Source: Nymphaea colorata
Lineage: Eukaryota > Streptophyta > Magnoliopsida > Nymphaeales > Nymphaeaceae
NCBI RefSeq assembly: GCF_008831285.2
Contig: NC_045148.1
Span: 15,974,802-16,038,801 of the forward strand
Direction: 5' to 3'
DNA length: 64,000 nt
Part shown: positions 37,701 through 50,192 of the stretch, piece after piece
Position numbering within the stretch: the first letter of the stretch is position 1
Layout of the letters: every line of letters begins with the position of its first letter
The notes under the pieces: generated by a model
Seen by the model: only the letters and a program-made list of their open reading frames with translations
Told to the model about the DNA's origin: nothing
Databases searched by the model: none
Translations under genes and position numbers: made by a program

Positions 37701-40700
37701 AAATTATTTGTACCAGATGTTATTTCCACTGAGAAGATGATTAGTGACAATGGAACGGATTCTGATACTGCAGTCATAGAAAAGTCTAAGCCCTCTAACA
37801 CGAGCATTCAGCATGTTGAGAATTTGACAGCTGAAGAAATGGAGTATAATAGTATCCTCGACGAGCTAGGTCCTAGGTTTGTGGAATGGTGGGGCACAGG
37901 AGTACTACCTGTTGATGCTGATTTGCTACCTCCACTGATTCCTGGTTATAAAACGCCTTTTAGGCTTCTTCCAACTGGAATGAGATCACGACTGACTAAT
38001 GCAGAGTTGACAAACCTACGGAAGCTTGCAAGAAGACTTCCTTGTCATTTTGCTCTTGGTATGGTTTGGTTTCATGTATTTAAGAGTTGAAACAAGTTAA
38101 AACATCTTGCTTGTACTTAATACTGATTATTGGTTTGTTCCTGAAGGGCGGAATAGGAATCATCAAGGATTGGCTACTGCAATCATGAAGCTTTGGGAGA
38201 AAAGTACAGTTGTTAAAATTGCCGTCAAGCGTGGTATCCAGAACACAAATAACAAATTAATGGCTGAGGAATTGAAGGTGTGTATGATTCATCGTAGAAC
38301 TTTTCTGTAGTAGCTGTTTAAAACACTCACAATTGTTAGATAGATGCCTCTTTAGGACTATCAATAGGGAAATCTAGTCTGACATGATTATTGAATTGAA
38401 TCCAGTTTTAAAGTTAAAACTTGTAAGAAATTGTAAGGTCGGAAAATTATTTACCAAAACTGGAATCTAATGGGGTTGATATATATTAAATAGCTGACCT
38501 GAATCAGACTACCAAATTTGTGTTCTTCCCCTTACAAACATTTCACCCCTGCCGCAATCCTGTGGGGACAGCAGTTCACATACCATACTACACTAATGGT
38601 TGTGGAGGCTGCTACTTCATACCAGGGGCGGAGCCAGAAATTTTTCATAAGAGGGGCCAAATTATAGTTTCAAAATTTTGACAGGGGCCGAAATATCATT
38701 TTTCAAAATTTTTATATAAGATAAATATATTTTTTTAATTTATAAGATTTTTTTTAGGGAGGGGGGTGGTGGGGGGGAGCCAGGCCTCTGTCGGCCCTTG
38801 GCTCTGCCCCGCTTCATACGATAGTTACTGGAAGCTCTTGTACAAAGGAATTTCACTTCCGCTGAAACACATTTCGGAAACCTGAAACTTGATGCTTCCA
38901 TAAAAGAGGCTGGAACTTGGAGAAGTTCATTTAAAATGACACTCAATCCAAATAAGTCACTTTTGCTTCATAGTCTTATTTTTCACTTTTTTTCTCATTG
39001 TTTTATGCTTACTTTTTCTCAATTTTCTTTTTGCTTATACCATGGTATATATGAATTATGATATTATGTTGTTATAACTATACAAGTAATTTTTCATTGA
39101 CTTTTATCTCACCTTTTACTCATTTTCACGTTTTTAAGTTAATATATTTATTTTTTACTAATGGTTTCACTTATATACTTTTTCTTATATAATTGTTCTA
39201 TATACATATATTTGTTCCCGCCTATGTTGGTGCGGGTGGGGCGAAGGGACACACACACACACATGTATATAGTTATACAAGTAATTTTATTTGTCTATAT
39301 TTAATTTTTCTTTTTATCAAGGTTACCTTAATCGCATACCAATTCAAAGTTCTATTAAATAAAATAAAGAGAGTTGAGAGAGAAGAGAAAAAAAGGAAGA
39401 GGGGAAAGATAGGAGAAGAAAAAGTGAAAAAAAAGGAGAACAAGGGAACACCACTTTTTTTTGTGCACCCATCTCGGGCCACACCCGCACCTGAGTCAAC
39501 TTGGGTGCACCACAATTTTTTGGTGAAACCATGTGACTTAGCTTCCAGGTGCACCACCATTTTTGGTGAATCTGTGTGGCATAGATTCCCACTTTGTAGC
39601 AACTTTTGTGGTTCGTTTTCTCCAGTTTGGGTGTCTGCATCCATTTCTCATTTGGGTAACTATTTACGTCACATGGACACTTATGGAAGGGCACCGCACC
39701 TGCGTTAGTCAGTCATGGCTGGACACAGGTATCGGTTTGGGACATGACACACTCAAATTTTATATTTTTTTGAAAATGTTCCACACCTGTGACTGCACCC
39801 ATATGACGTAAGTATTTTTGTTTCATACCACCAGCTAGTGCTTCAGCAGCTCTATTTTTTACCCTTTTATATTTGGGTCCACATTCAGCAAATTGAGTGA
39901 CTAACCCGCCTAAATTACAATGATGCCTGGTGTATTATAATGTGGCGGTTTCAGTAGAGAAAGGTCTGAATTGAATGTGATCCATTGGCACCCCTACTTT
40001 ATGTGTCCAGCATTTCTTCCATCATTAGTTATTTCTTTCTTTCCCATCTGTTTTCAAGACCTAATAGGTGAAGCATATATTTCCTTAGGGAAGACATATG
40101 TGGAAAAGTACATTATGCCACAGCTTTGAGATGGAATCATCCACTAAACACATGAATGTCTGTTTTTTGTTCTTGCAGAAGCTTACTGGTGGTATTTTAC
40201 TGCTTCGAAATAAATATTACATTGTTATTTATCGGGGGAAGGATTTCCTTCCATCAAGTGTGGCATCTGCACTGATGGCACGACAAGAGCTGACAAAAGA
40301 TATTCAAGCCAATGAAGAGAAAGCACGTAGTGGACCAATTGAATCAATAGAGGTGAAACCAGAATCACAGGCTGGCACACTAGCTGAATTCCAGGAGGTT
40401 CAAGCACGTTGGGGAAGAGAAATTGCTGCTCAGGAGAAGGAGAAGATGATGGAGGAGGCTTCTAGAGCTAAGAATGCCAGATTCATCAGGAGAATTGAAC
40501 ACAAGCTATTTCTTGTAAGTCAGATTTGAACTAGTCACTTTGATGACATGGATGGTCTTCCTGTAGAAGGGGACGACATATTTTTTTGGTACCATCATCC
40601 CTGATATACTAAATATTCTCATTCCTGTTTCTCTATCTGGTCATTATTCTCTTAGCACACCAACGCATGGAGTTATGAAACTCCTATGTGACCAGGAGTT

Positions 40701-42304
40701 TCCTTTTGTTGTTTTTTAGTTTCAGGACTCCATGGAAAGTTTCTTTAGTCTGCACTTTTAATATGTGTAATTTTTCATTTCTATATGTGAGTTCTATTTC
40801 AATTGCTATAGCATGTGTTTTCGATACTTTTCTTTCTGTTAATAGGTTTCCTACAGAAGAAATGTATTATAAGTTTGACATGAAGATGCATGCATAATCT
40901 ATGATAGGTACAAGCCAAAAAGTTGAGAGCTGAGAGACAGCTTTCAAAGATAGAAGTATCAATGGTGCCAGTTGGGCCATCAGATGATCAAGAGACAATA
41001 ACCGACGAAGAAAGGTTTATGTTCCGCAGAGTTGGTTTAAGAATGAAAGCTTACTTACCTTTAGGTACTTCTATATTACGCTTGCACTTTTCATACATGT
41101 TACCTTTGGTTCAAATACTTTAATATCTACTCTGCAATGTCAGGTATTCGTGGTGTCTTTGATGGTGTAATTGAGAATATGCATTTGCATTGGAAGCATA
41201 GGGAATTGGTGAAATTAATTTCCAAGCAAAAGACTCTTTCATTTGTTGAAGACACTGCACGATTATTAGAATATGAGAGTGGTGGAATACTGGTGGCTAT
41301 TGAAAGAGTTCCAAAAGGGTATGCATTAATATATTACCGGGGAAAGAATTATCGGCGACCCAGCACCTTGAGGCCTAGAAACTTATTGACAAAGGCAAAA
41401 GCCCTTAAGCGTTCAGTTGAAATGCAGCGGCATGAGGTGAGTTCAATTAGCCTGTATTTAGTTTTCCTCATTTAGAAATGATAGGTTCAAGATTACATAG
41501 TACGAGATATTTAGTTTGCTAAAAGGTGTTTGTCTTATTTGCCTAAAACAATTTGTTGAATTCAGGCACTCTGCCAGCGAATACAGGAACTGGAGAACAC
41601 AATTAGACAGATGAAGGTTGAACTTGTGAGTCAGCATTTCCCCCTATCTACTTCAAGAAAACATTATATCATTATATATAAGGCATCTACCTGTATTATT
41701 ATAGAGTTTTTATCTTTTGTGGGATGCTGTTTGCACAGGGTTTTTGTTCTCTCGTGGCTTATAGAAAGGCAGAAGCATGCAAGCTTTTGCATAAATTGGA
41801 GAAGTGAACCATCATATGCATTGTGTTATGTTACCTAACTGCATCATTTCTCTGATTTCAAGTGTTCCCTGCTTCTGTGGATGTTACCTTAAACAGCATA
41901 ATTATTCAAGGAGATGGAACTGATGTTTTGCATATTTGTGCATAAACAACTACCTTTTTTCTGGTCGACTGACCATGCCAAATAGATGATAGCTTAAAGG
42001 CATTTTTGTTTACCGTGGCTGTTATAATCAAATTGCAGTATTTATCAATTAATCAACTAACTATACTTCTATTACGCTTACAGGGAGAATGTTCAGATAC
42101 AGAGGACAAGAATGTCTGCAATTCTGATGAAGAGGTTCACATCTGTTCATTTCATTTTTCTTTTTATATGCAGTTGAAATTATTTGTTATGTCATGGTGG
42201 TCCTCTCTTATTGGATAAAGTGACTGATCATTAACTGCCTGCAGGATGAAGACTATGATTCTTCCTACAGTGACTATGACTCCGAAGAAGATGGGGAATC
42301 ATAG
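34784..42304 (+). CDS. CFM3: CFM3-type CRM-domain protein, plastid intron splicing, nine exons
   Basis: Exons: 34,784-35,647, 37,563-38,058, 38,147-38,277, 40,179-40,514, 40,908-41,064, 41,144-41,436, 41,566-41,625, 42,084-42,134 and 42,245-42,304. All borders are GT-AG and in phase, giving 815 residues. Family members bind group II introns in plastids (some in mitochondria) with CAF partners and promote splicing. The start is ATG 34,784. The first about 60 residues are Ser-rich with few acidic residues, as in a plastid transit peptide. Three CRM domains follow, at about 217-310, 434-545 and 634-735. Each has the GGL/GGI-x-variable-YRG end ([45 protein letters not shown]). The first contains a weaker RNA-loop region than the third (GIRGVFDG). 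A short coiled coil in exon 7 and an acidic Asp/Ser/Tyr tail end the protein. Three CRM domains at this length fit CFM3 rather than two-domain CAF1/CAF2. The gene looks intact. Confidence 0.92.
36328..36424. repeat. Long fold-back (about 44-bp arms) in CFM3 intron 1
   Basis: The left arm begins AAACTCAAAAGAACTGAGGG and the complement of the right arm begins AAACTCAGAAGAACTGAGGG. The arms continue through AAGA, ATACATAC and TATATATA with few mismatches and almost no loop. A third copy of the tip, ACTCAGTTCTTTTGAGT, follows at 36,425-36,441. It looks like a fold-back MITE. An RNA hairpin from the spliced intron would also be strong. Confidence 0.8.
38623..38811. mobile_element. hAT-type MITE (189 bp) with perfect 8-bp target duplication, in CFM3 intron 3
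   Basis: CTTCATAC flanks both sides exactly (38,615-38,622 and 38,812-38,819). The left end CAGGGGCGGAGCCAG and complemented right end CGGGGCAGAGCCAAG form the terminal inverted repeat. The interior is AT-rich, with a G-run near the right end, and encodes nothing. An 8-bp duplication with CAGGGGCGGAGCC ends fits hAT non-autonomous elements. It has not disturbed the flanking exons. Confidence 0.88.
39505..39583. repeat. 44-base direct duplication in CFM3 intron 3
   Basis: GTGCACCAC(A/C)ATTTTTGGTGAA followed by TGTG and TAG repeats at 39,505 and 39,549 with several differences. The surrounding 39,190-39,800 is open over some length but has no recognisable protein. Confidence 0.65.
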
Positions 42305-42319
42305 AAGCATGGTCTTGTT

Positions 42320-45300
42320 TCAGTCAAATGAAGCTTGACTTAAGAGGAACTTGTACATACTTGACCGGCTAGAGGATCTGTATTCTGAATCAAGTATGCT
42401 TTTAATCTCAAAAACAAAATTTTTTACATTTGTTGTAGGAATTGGATGGTTATTGGAAATTTTCACGTCATTTTTTTTTCCATTTGCTTCCTGCAGTGTA
42501 TGTCATCCATGCTCAGTCACTTTGATTTTTTCCATGAGTTCTTGGAAGCTGGAAATGCTCTGTTAAAGTGATGACTGAAATTCTCTGATGCACTAATCAA
42601 CTTTACTGTTGCTGTATATGCATTTTATCTTGTTCCTTTCCTTTCTCCTAGTGACTTTAAATTGGCTGCAATGCTTTGAATAATTAATGCCACAATATCT
42701 TGCAATTAGCCCTGAAGGAAACTTTGCTAGTTGAGGGAAAGTGCACAAAGAAACACCCCATGACCTTTATCCGTCCAACTTGGAACATGAAAGCCATGGG
42801 ATTGCATGCAGTTATCATTATTTCTGCAATCATCAATAGAACAGTTTAATGTTTTATAACTTTCAAATGGATGAATTTTCAACTTGGTCATCTTTGCTTG
42901 AGAAGAATGCAGCCGATGCCTTGGGCCACGTGTATTTCAGAAACATGGAATAAAACTGTGTTGGCACGTGGTGAATGTTTCAGCCACAATATTTTGTCAT
43001 TTGTTTGCTTCTTTTGCTTCCTTTGTTAACTAACGTATCTAATGATAGAGTTTGGAGTTGGTGTAGATCTTTAATTAGAAATTATGAGAACTTCAACACA
43101 GAAGAAAGTATTAGCGTTTATATATCTGACTGCTGATATTATATGCTTACAGGTTATTGTATGTCTAAATGCTGAAAGAGTGCAACTGTGGGACAATTTT
43201 CAACCGCAGATGCTCCAATTGCTTGTCTTAATTTATTTGCTGCTTTTATTGCTAGAAAAATTTTCTTCTTTACTACGTGGACCCGAACATTGATGGTTGT
43301 AGAGGAATGATATTCTTATGTTTTTGTTCATCAAAGAGAAGTGTAGTTGTTGTAAACTGACTGCCATCCATGACAGTTGATAAACTTGGAAGTTAGAAAA
43401 CATCTTTCTTTCAGGATTTTCAGTGTCAGCGCAAGTTGAAAGCCTTCGTTTGCTTGCTTTTCTCTCTTATTTCAATTGGCATAAATAAACACAGATCACA
43501 ATCCAAAACTTACTGTTCGGTTAGGTGCTTGTGTTGTTTATGATAAAATGATTTTTTCTTTTATGATGTGTTATCGAGAGAAAGAACAAGAGAGAAGACA
43601 AAGTATTTTTTTGGCTCGTATGTTTTTTTGTGTTTTATCATGCATTTTTTATCGTGTCTGGATTTAGGTCACTTGTATTTGTAGAGAGAGAGAGAGAGAG
43701 AGGGAAAATTCTGTATCAAAACCACTGATAATACTCTTCAGTCCAACTTTCCGTGCCATTAGGAGAGTAGTGCTTATAGGAATTGAACAAGACATGAGCC
43801 CAATGTGCGCCTTACTTGACTACTTACACTACATCCCTCGAGAGATGCGAAATTGTGTTAAACATGTTTGTCCAATGCTTTGAGCAAATATCGGATAAGA
43901 CAAGTTGAACATGCTGTCTAAGAGATCAAACACCAAACAAAATTATAACGTGTTTATGTGGACAAGTGTCAATTCTTATGATCTGGGAAGAAACTCGAAA
44001 GATCCAAGGGCATAATTGCATATAATTGGTTGCTCATAACCCGAACCCACCCTCAGAATGAGGACCGCTTTTGGATTGTGACGGGGTGGGCACCACGATG
44101 TTCGAACCTTCGACCACCTGCCTAGATATCGCAGGCTGCCCCACTTCTCCCCACTCCTTAGAGAAACAAAGCACAATAGTTTGAAGAATGTCTTGTTTGT
44201 TTTCGGATAAGAATGCTTTCCATCATTAATATCAAAGCTTAATGCCTCATCTTGCTTCATGAACATTGAGACAAACCTAGGCAAAGGAAGGAGCTCTAAA
44301 GCTCGGACAAACCGGACTCGTTTTGCAGGTCTCTATGTCAGGTATTTAATTTTTTCTAGCTACCTTTGGCCTAATCAGCAGAACAGTATGAAGTACCAAA
44401 ACTAGTGTCAGGTCTTCAAAGGCTCAGCTTAAGATGTCCCCCGTCCTTTTGGCTTCTCATCCAAGTGTTTGTCCTGGGAAAGAAGATGAGCTACAGCCTA
44501 AACACTAGGAAGCTTCAGAGATGCTTGAGTTAATGGTTGTAGGAATATTGTTCTGCAACAGGTACGTGGATGTACAGTCACAGAATCATCTTTGATGAAC
44601 TCTGACATGCCCCATTATAGACTCACAGATTCACATATTTAAATAAGCAACGAAGTATTTGTGTAGAACCTCGATTTGGAATCTCTGGTTTGCTGTGCGT
44701 GCTCTTGTTGTGCTCTAGTTGTTATGTAACAGATTCTTGCTAATTGTCTTAGATACAGAAGGCAATTAATATGAGGTGTAGAACATCCATCCGGTATAAT
44801 TAATTACTTGAACCAATTGACCTCATTGGTTGTCCGCAGATCCCATTATCAAGAAGTGTATCTACAGCTTCTTGTACCTTGCTGATGGCAACTAGGCAAA
44901 TGGTTCGTTCTTTTCAATTGCTCTCCCGAGCGGTGCAGGTACTTCAGCTTATACTATTAGGAACATCTTGTGTGGCAAACACTTCTGCTCGCATATGGAA
45001 CAACTTCACTAGCTGTATTTTTCTTCATTACTTTTATGACTTCATTTGGAAAGTGGTAGATGGGTGGATGGTTGTCAGCTTTTGACAGGTGGAAGCCAGG
45101 ATTTGATTCATGCATTGAAAAATGGATTTCCGACTCTCTTCCAATTGTACTTTAAAAGATGGATTAACTGGTAGTGGTAGTTACCAACTCTTAGAGGCGT
45201 GGCAAGAGATTACATTCTTAGCTCAGCTTGTGTGTGCCTGATAACTAACTCAACTGGTTGGAAAGCGTATAAATATTTACCAACAGTCGAGCAAATACCG

Positions 45301-45802
45301 AGATGCGCCTAGATGAGATCGAACAACGTTTAGCTGCAGCATGCATGCCGGACATCAACCGCATGCTGTCTACCCTGTTCCGCTCCTTCATCAACCTTAT
45401 CCAGTGTATAGGAGACAAGTTTGGTCAATCTTATTCAAACTTAAACGCCAAGGTTTGCAGAGGCCTTGTAATCCAAAATTGCTAGAAAGAATGGTCGATT
45501 GGTCGTCCTACCAAATATGAAGCCAATCATGGGAACGTTTCATGAGCCTGCATCAATGAAAGCAAGTCAATGCGAATTCATCGTCCTTTTCTCTTGAAGG
45601 TGCACAAACCTTATAATGAGTGAGAGAGAGTGAAAGAGAGAGAGTGAGAGGGAGATAATCTGCCAGTCCCTGATAACCTTGATTATTATGTGTTTGTCCC
45701 ACCTCATTAATTGCTTTGAAAAGAGGATGACACTCTTGTTATGATGTCATATAGTATAGATCACAGGATTTACTCTCTCTCACTCTCTCTCTCTCTCTCT
45801 TT

Positions 45803-45856
<54 letters not shown>

Positions 45857-46610
45857 TTCACTTGAGCATTGGTAATGGTTTATAGTGCAGCAACTGTTGG
45901 TGTTGTTAACAACAGTAGTTTTTTAGTTTTTACCTATCCTACAACATTGGGCATCCACCATATATGTATATATCTTAAAATAGAGGGATGTGCAAATTAA
46001 ACAAGTTTAGCACATCTCTCTCTCTCTCTCAAGAAAGAGCAAACATTATAATAATGAAGCCCACTTACTGTAATGACCCCTTACAGATAATGAATGCTAT
46101 GCAATGGTGTTAGGTGCCATTTGTGTCCCCTTTTGACACACCTTCAGCACATCACATGCTTTACCCCTCTTTCCTCCGATTTATAGCTGTTTTAATTTCA
46201 TAGTTCTCCAGGTGGTGAAATCTTTAGTTTTACATAAGCACCAAAGCTTAAGACTGTAGTCCACCTTCTAACATCGACACTGGTCGTAATTTCAATTACC
46301 ATTATGCATGAACAAGATGCAATCATTGGTAATTCAGTCTAAGAGGTCCCTCCCTTTATTAATTTAAAGGAAACACGGAAACGGGAAGATAATGCCAATG
46401 GCGAATATGTTTCCATAGCATTTAAAAGCTCCCTAGAGTATATAGATCGCAGCAAGGGAGATAATTGCTCGCTCCTGGCTCAACAAAATTGACTTGAGGA
46501 TAAATGAAATATAAACAAAATCACTTCTCAACTAATACATTTCGTATGATCACAAATATTCTTTCGATTCAACTGATGTCATTGAGCTCGGAAAAAGTAG
46601 CGAGTCACTC

Positions 46611-46645
<35 letters not shown>

Positions 46646-47140
46646 GATCTCGTATTTCATTTGAAAAGTTTTTGAGTGATCAAAGAAATGTACATGGCTG
46701 GCTGTATCGCTTGATTCAGACAGGCCTACAAGTGAGAATTCCAAACTGCAGAAGAGAATCAAGAAGCCATGGTTATGAACCAACTCGTCCTTCAACTCTC
46801 ATCATGTTGTCTTCTGCGCTCCTATTTATTCTGCCGGAGCCCAGGATACAACCAGACCCACTCAAAAGGGCCTGGCTGTATATGAACTCAAAAGCTGCTT
46901 CTCCTACCGCTACTCTCGCTGCAGTTCTGTACCAATAAAGCCGAACCCTTCTCTTTTACGGTCTTTCACCCTTTGAGAGCTATTAAATTTACTGCACAAG
47001 GTACCGACAACAGCAGTATCACCAAAGAGCTAACCTGCTTAATGGCAACAAACTGAAACAATGATGCTAATCATCTCAGTAGTGATGAAAAATATCTCCT
47101 AAAAATCGTTCTGACGGTGATTGAACGAGGAAGGGCCCAC
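42320..47140. other. CFM3-JAGGED intergenic DNA
   Basis: No gene is supported. The two genes converge, so this contains both 3' regions. Repeats include (GA)n at about 43,683-43,702, a GA-rich stretch near 45,620-45,655, the compound microsatellite at 45,775, and (CT)n at 46,015-46,030 and 46,614-46,644. Open frames here, the longest about 144 codons near 46.5 kb, show no family motif. Confidence 0.5.
45775..45854. repeat. Compound (CT)n(AT)n microsatellite
   Basis: An interrupted CT run of about 14 units is followed by about 24 AT units. Confidence 0.95.
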
Positions 47141-47143
47141 CCC

Positions 47144-48326
47144 TTAGTCATGTGTTGAACCCCAGCTCACTCTCTTGTCTTGGTAGTAGCCCACTGTTTC
47201 TCCTGATCTTGCCAAACCAGAAAGGAAATCACGAGCGGCAGAATTCTGTTGCTGCTCCTGCAGTTGTCTGTGAGGGCTTCCACTAGAAACATGGTGCCTA
47301 TTTACGAGATCATTCATTCTAGAAGGCAGAATTTGTGAAGAGTAGTGAAGCGGGAGGAAGCATGCTGGAAGGGAAATAGGGTTGTTCGATGCTAAAGACG
47401 GTGGTGTTGGGGAAGAAGAAAAAAATGGTGGCGGCGGTGATGGTGAAGGAAAAGAAGATGGTTGGGTCAGAATTGGAGTTGGCATGGTTAATGAATCCAT
47501 GTAGGGCAGAGATGGTTCGTGGGGAAAGCTGTCGGTGAAATATTGTTCTGGTTTTTGGTCCCTCAACCTGTAAAATTGCAGAAATTTTCAATTTTCTGAC
47601 AGAAACGTAAAGTGCTTGTCATACTAAGCAATTCAATGTAACAGTGAAATAACGGGAAGTAAAGGGAACCTCTCTCAAGAAAACCAAGAAAAGAGAGTTT
47701 CTCAAAAAGAAACAAAAAAAAAGTAGGACAAAGAAGCAATCTCTCCCTCTCCCCCTATCTGTGAAATTGGTGGGACATTTATGGTAATTGAAAACAGAAG
47801 GTTGGTGTTCAAAATACTTCTATACCATCTTCCCGAGATATATCCTTCTATTAATATTTGAACAGCCGATCCAATAAAAAGGATGGGGGTTTTGGATAAC
47901 ATACCCTAAATTAAGAGCACCCATGTTATCATTACTGTACACCAGCTGACGAGCACGATTAAGGGTCTCTGTTTCCCTCTCTGTGAAGGAACACAAGAGC
48001 AACAGAAGATCATTAATGATGTATCGCGACAAGACTAAAAAAACATGAAAAAGTGGTGAGTATCAAAAAGTTGGCAAGAATAACATTAATCAATAGGACA
48101 ATAAGTTGCCTTGTCGATGGCGGTTCATGTGGCCGCCCAGGGCTTGAGATTTACAGAACTTGAGGGAACAAAACCTGCACTCGTACACCTTCAGGCATGT
48201 CTCTTTGCCTTCAACAACCCCACATTTCCTCTTTCTGCACCCTGCCACCCATTTCATTTGGTTAGTAGCTAGACATATGAACATAACGATAAGAACAAAG
48301 GAAAGCGAAAAGAAGTCACAACGGAG

Positions 48327-48369
<43 letters not shown>

Positions 48370-48611
48370 CTTTGTTGCACCCAGCCGCAGATGTAGCCAG
48401 TAGACATGGGGGGAGAAGAGAGGTAGAGCTTTCTCGTTTTCTCTTTTCATGAATGGGTGGGCGAGTGATTTACTACTTACTGAGAGCATCAAAAGCAGGG
48501 AGTGATGCTTCCTCCGTGTTCAGCTGGTTGCTCCCTCGCCACCTCTCACTGTGTCCGGGCGTATACTCATCAGGAAAATTATTAAGGTCGAGAGGATTCT
48601 TCCCGGAACTC
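47144..48611 (-). CDS. JAG: JAGGED-like single C2H2 zinc-finger transcription factor, 5' exon unresolved
   Basis: JAGGED promotes lateral-organ growth by repressing cell-cycle inhibitor and organ-identity genes. The exons I read on this strand are 48,611-48,481, 48,241-48,110, 47,980-47,905 and 47,567-47,144. They join in phase into at least 253 residues. The first has a DLNxxP-type EAR repression motif (NPLDLNNFPDEY). The second has one C2H2 finger with the plant QALGGH core (YECRFCSLKFCKSQALGGH, ending MNRHR). The third gives ERETETLNRARQLV, the stretch that follows the finger in JAGGED. The last is rich in Pro and Ser and ends before TGA. Intron 2 (48,109-47,981) uses a GC donor. A start codon is missing: exon 48,611 needs a two-base codon remainder from an upstream exon that I could not fix, and an in-frame TGA precedes it. 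Confidence 0.85.
48330..48364. repeat. (CT)n microsatellite in JAGGED intron 1
   Basis: About 17 CT units on +, thus GA in the transcript, within the intron 48,242-48,480. Confidence 0.9.
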
Positions 48612-49150
48612 CTGTAAGATAGCAAAGTTGGAGTTGAAGTTCAATTAGGAGTACAGCAATAACGCTGAAAAGAAAAGAAAGAAAAAAAAGAACATTAGTA
48701 AGCAAAAGAAGGTTCAGATGTCTAACATTTTGGGGTGTGGAGGGAGAGAGAGAGAGAGAGGGAAGGAGAGGGAGAGAGCTTTTCTTTTTGGTTGGTGGTG
48801 CTGGTGATAATGAAAGGAAGATGTAAGAAACGAAGAAGACTGCAGTTTACTGTCGAAGTGAGTGAGTGAGAGAGGAGGGTGAGAAGCGAGTGTGAGGTGG
48901 CGAGCTTCGATACCTCACTTTCAACCCCGCCTGCTCTGCATGCCGCCCGTATCGAGCATCTCGGTCGTCGTGACGGTGCTGGAGACACGCCCTCCCCTTC
49001 CCCCATCCCTCTTCCCCTCTTTTTTTTTTTTTTTCTTTTATTATGTGTTCATGTTTGGTTGAGAGAAGGACGATCTCCAAAAGTCACCTGCTCCCTCCTA
49101 CCCCTACTCATCTCCGCCTACCACTACAGACGCTGCTGCTGCACCATGTC
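48612..49150 (-). promoter_or_regulatory. Probable 5' region of the JAGGED gene
   Basis: Read on the minus strand this region has a long CT-rich stretch (about 48,780-48,735) ending in AAAATG at 48,728, which looks like a leader and start. That ATG reaches TGA after four codons, so it does not work as the JAGGED start without an unusual splice. A GC-rich patch at 48,880-49,010 could be upstream exon or promoter. Confidence 0.3.
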
Positions 49151-49466
49151 TGCTGCTCTTTCTGCAACTAGCTCTCTCTCTCTCTCACTCTCTCTCATCC
49201 TTTGCCATTCTCTCGTAGTAACTCTCGATCTCTCTCTGTCTTTATTTGCTTTCTTCTTGTATCTTGAGTTATGAAGAGACATAAATAAGACAAACAAAAT
49301 CAGACACAAAAGCCGTCCGGGACAAATACCAACATCTTTAAATGATGTGAGTAGCCTTTCCTTTTGTAAAAGCGAAGCCGCCCTAACGCTCAATATGCAA
49401 TCTCTCTCTGGAGCAGGGCCTCAGTCTGAAACATCGCCATTTCTCTCTCTTTCCCTCCACCTGCAG

Positions 49467-49596
49467 GGCTAGCTTTCGACATGAAAAATCATTGGGATTA
49501 CCAGCGCCTCCTGTTGAGTTCGACATGGAGGATTTGATGAGCTACACGTCCGAGCCAGGGTTAGCAAAATCTCTTCCTAAGCATCGTGCTGGTTAA
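49467..49596 (+). CDS. Possible small terminal exon, unrecognised
   Basis: After CTGCAG at 49,461-49,466 a 43-codon frame runs to TAA at 49,594-49,596. The peptide contains LGLPAPPVEFDMEDLMSYTS and ends KSLPKHRAG. Its composition looks like protein, and a pyrimidine-rich acceptor precedes it. I do not know the family and found no in-phase upstream exon; an ATG at 49,395 opens another frame that stops at this acceptor. It would be divergent from the JAGGED gene. Confidence 0.22.
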
Positions 49597-50120
49597 AGGA
49601 CTGTCCCCTTATCGGGAACACTCTCATCATGTGTGCTCACATGGACTTTGATCCTCATCGTCGATCCCTCGTGTTGGACTTAATGTCTAACTAGCTATTA
49701 GTCAGATAAAGAAGGCCAACTTGTTCTAAAAGAACAGATGCGTTTTTTTCCTTTTCTCCTAATCAGTTACTTTTCGGATGTACAACTGTCAAGAACCGTT
49801 AATGAGCTCCAAATGCCGATGCCTTGAGAAGATGACACCATAAGAGAAGCTCAGTCGCATACAAAGGTATCAGGGTTCTGCTTTTCTTCTTATGGGTGTG
49901 AGCTCATGCTTGGCAATTTCCTTCTTACCAGCTTTGATGTAATGTGTTTCCTTCATCCTAGATCAAGCTAGCTGTGTAGGTAATGTGAAATGGAAAAATG
50001 CATGATGAAGATCTTAGCTCTGAACGTTCAGTTGTTGAATATTACAGTACTTTTACTATTGTCATGCCAAGTTAGTGAATTTATGCCACACCAGATCCAT
50101 GAATTTTAGAGTTTTGGTTC

Positions 50121-50128
<8 letters not shown>

Positions 50129-50187
<59 letters not shown>
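50129..50187. repeat. (AT)n microsatellite
   Basis: About 29 uninterrupted AT/TA units. Confidence 0.95.

Positions 50188-50192
<5 letters not shown>

Noticed and set aside
39193-39708. 171-codon open frame in CFM3 intron 3
   Set aside because: It lies within an intron whose flanking exons join perfectly, it has low-complexity Lys/Glu runs, and it matches no family.
44080-44165. GTTCGAACC sequence as a possible tRNA T-arm
   Set aside because: No acceptor, D-arm or anticodon arm could be placed around it.
48728-48742. ATG after a CT-rich leader as the JAGGED start
   Set aside because: It reaches TGA after four codons and is not linked to the EAR-motif exon by any GT donor.
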